NCBI GenBank assembly: GCA_035490315.1
Contig: DATHET010000189.1
Location: forward strand, 1 to 8,113
Length of the DNA: 8,113 bases
Reading direction: 5' to 3'
DNA from: JADJQU01 sp035490315
GTDB lineage: Bacteria > Planctomycetota > UBA1135 > GCA-002686595
Shown here: positions 7,336 through 8,113 of the stretch, piece by piece
Layout of the letters: every line of letters starts with the position of its first letter
How positions within the stretch are numbered: position 1 is the stretch's first letter
Position numbers and translations under genes: made by a program
The notes under the pieces: generated by a model
Seen by the model: the letters and a program-made list of their open reading frames with translations, nothing else
What the model was told of the DNA's origin: nothing
Database searches by the model: none

Positions 7336-7375
7336 GGAGCCCGGCTCCGACGGCCTTCCGTCGGAACCGGGCTCC
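7336..7375 (-). terminator. Intrinsic-terminator-like hairpin after protease copy 3
   Basis: An 18-bp inverted repeat (arms 7336-7353 and 7358-7375) around a 4-base loop, starting 28 bases after the copy 3 stop. One position is not a Watson-Crick pair (C7345 against A7366). Read as minus-strand RNA this is a permitted G-U wobble; read as plus-strand RNA it would be an A-C mismatch. Function in minus-strand transcripts is therefore favoured. The following minus-strand sequence TTGCTTTGATTTATC is thymine-rich. The hairpin is homologous to the one at 4238-4277. Confidence 0.8.
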
Positions 7376-7382
7376 GCTGCGA

Positions 7383-7398
7383 AGGGCTCTCAAGCCCT
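7383..7398 (-). other. Small hairpin between the copy 3 stop and its terminator
   Basis: A 6-bp perfect inverted repeat (AGGGCT / AGCCCT) with a 4-base loop, lying 5 bases after the stop codon of copy 3. It has no counterpart behind copy 2, where this stretch is shorter. It may be chance in GC-rich DNA or a minor 3'-end structure. Confidence 0.25.
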
Positions 7399-7403
7399 GT
7401 CGG

Positions 7404-8113
7404 TCACGGGCAGAACTTGATCTGCACTCCGTTGGTCAAGCCGACGCCGAACGAGGCCGGCGGATCGCGGAACCAGGCCTGGAAGTACCAGGTCTGGCCG
7501 ATCATCCCGGGCTGGATGGTGATCGGCACCAGCGCGCTTCCGCTGCTGTCGGTCGTGAATGTCGCGTAGCGAACGATCGGTTGCTGGATGCACAGCGTCC
7601 CTCCCGAGAAGGGCACGCTGGCCTGGCCGGCGCTGCTGCGCAACAGGATGCCGGGCTTGGACAGCGAGGCCTCGATCAGCTCGATCCGCAGCGACTGCAG
7701 CGTCGCGCTGTTGGAACCCAGCGAGTTCAAGCTCGGAGTCGTGCCCAGCGAAGTCAGCTTCGAAGTGCAGTACGGAATCGGATCGACGCAGCTCAGACCG
7801 ACGGCCGAGGCCGTGAAGATCTGCACGTCGTCGATGTTCCAGCCGCCCTTCTGCACCACGCCGTCAGTGACCAGCTCGAACCGGATCTTCGTGTTCGGAG
7901 TTCCGCTGGCAATCGCGCTCAGGTCGAATTCGAACTCGGTCCAGCCCAGGTCGGCGTGGTCGGCCGCATTCGAGTTGGTCCAGATCACTTGACCGTTGAC
8001 CTTGACGCGCGCCTGGTCGTGCAGCGCGCTTTCGACCGTCAGCCAGCGCTGGAAGCGCAGGATCGGGTGCGGGCAGTTCAGCAGGTTGATCGCCGGCGAT
8101 TCCAGGTAGGTCG
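7404..8113 (-). CDS. Secreted M36-like metalloprotease, copy 3, C-terminal part only (runs off right edge)
   Basis: The last 235 codons and the TGA stop of a gene entering from beyond base 8113. The frame is open to the edge, so the GTG near 7988 is internal and not a start. The visible part is the second half of the MAM/jelly-roll-like domain (TYLESPAINLL, LRFQRWLTVES, KGGWNIDDVQIF) and the whole C-terminal domain with the terminal FCP. It aligns without any gap to residues 746-980 of copy 2, with 13 amino-acid differences that I count by eye (about 94% identity). That implies, but does not prove, that the unseen part is the same protease. The differences are mostly conservative and the frame is intact, arguing for a functional gene. 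It ends in its own hairpin. Confidence 0.85.
   Translation of the reverse strand, partial: TYLESPAINLLNCPHPILRFQRWLTVESALHDQARVKVNGQVIWTNSNAADHADLGWTEFEFDLSAIASGTPNTKIRFELVTDGVVQKGGWNIDDVQIFTASAVGLSCVDPIPYCTSKLTSLGTTPSLNSLGSNSATLQSLRIELIEASLSKPGILLRSSAGQASVPFSGGTLCIQQPIVRYATFTTDSSGSALVPITIQPGMIGQTWYFQAWFRDPPASFGVGLTNGVQIKFCP

Larger units (their letters stand above)
1184..8113 (-). repeat. Tandem array of three protease paralogues with homologous spacers
   Basis: Three head-to-tail copies of one gene occupy almost 7 kb. The spacing between equivalent points of copies 2 and 3 is about 3.1 kb (stop codons 4295 and 7404; hairpins 4238 and 7336). Spacer elements are shared as well as coding sequence: hairpin, a 14-base linker with 10 matches, and the two promoter-like segments in the same order. 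The duplicated unit was therefore a complete gene with its flanks. Copy 1 lacks the hairpin at its 3' end, so it either sits at the array boundary or lost it. The array may extend beyond the right edge. No transposase or site-specific recombinase is present, so unequal recombination is the simplest origin. Confidence 0.85.

Noticed and set aside
7404..7988. Copy 3 as a separate small gene starting at the GTG near 7988
   Set aside because: The frame stays open to the window edge and the upstream residues continue to match copy 2 without a gap, so this is the 3' part of a long gene and not an independent short one.

Overview
This GC-rich window carries genes on the minus strand only, read from right to left. 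It looks like a chromosome fragment of a planctomycete, most likely of the deep-ocean/uncultured lineages rich in giant secreted proteins. That placement rests on three things: every readable N-terminus is a signal peptide, Shine-Dalgarno sequences are weak or absent, and the big proteins share a C-terminal domain ending in a PPASFGVGLT...IKFCP signature that I associate with that group. The taxonomy is inference from recall, not from a search.

Layout, in the direction of transcription: (a) 8113-7404, the last 235 codons of a large secreted protein (copy 3) that enters from beyond the right edge; (b) an intergenic cassette at 7238-7403 with a strong hairpin and a conserved promoter-like block; (c) 7237-4295, a complete 980-residue secreted zinc metalloprotease (copy 2); (d) a second, homologous intergenic cassette at 4133-4294; (e) 4132-1184, a complete 982-residue paralogue (copy 1); (f) after only 34 bp and with no hairpin, 1149-241, a 302-residue exported protein with a thioredoxin-like N-terminal half and a helical-repeat (TPR-like) C-terminal half; (g) after 6 bp, the first 78 codons of another exported protein starting at 234, probably a beta-propeller of NHL type, which leaves the window at the left edge.

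The dominant theme is a tandem array of at least three fungalysin/thermolysin-like (M36-like gluzincin) proteases. Each complete copy has a signal peptide, an FTP/PepSY-type propeptide, a small beta-sandwich insert, a catalytic domain with HEMGH and a downstream glutamate, an Ig-like domain, a MAM/jelly-roll-like domain and the shared C-terminal domain. Copies 2 and 3 are almost identical where both are visible, while copy 1 is clearly more diverged. The non-coding spacers between copies are also homologous, so the unit of duplication was a gene plus its terminator and promoter region. Copies 2 and 3 appear to be single-gene transcription units closed by hairpins. Copy 1 probably heads an operon with the thioredoxin/TPR-like and propeller-like genes. 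No gene-free stretch exceeds 170 bp. I see no RNA genes, CRISPR arrays, transposases or plus-strand genes.
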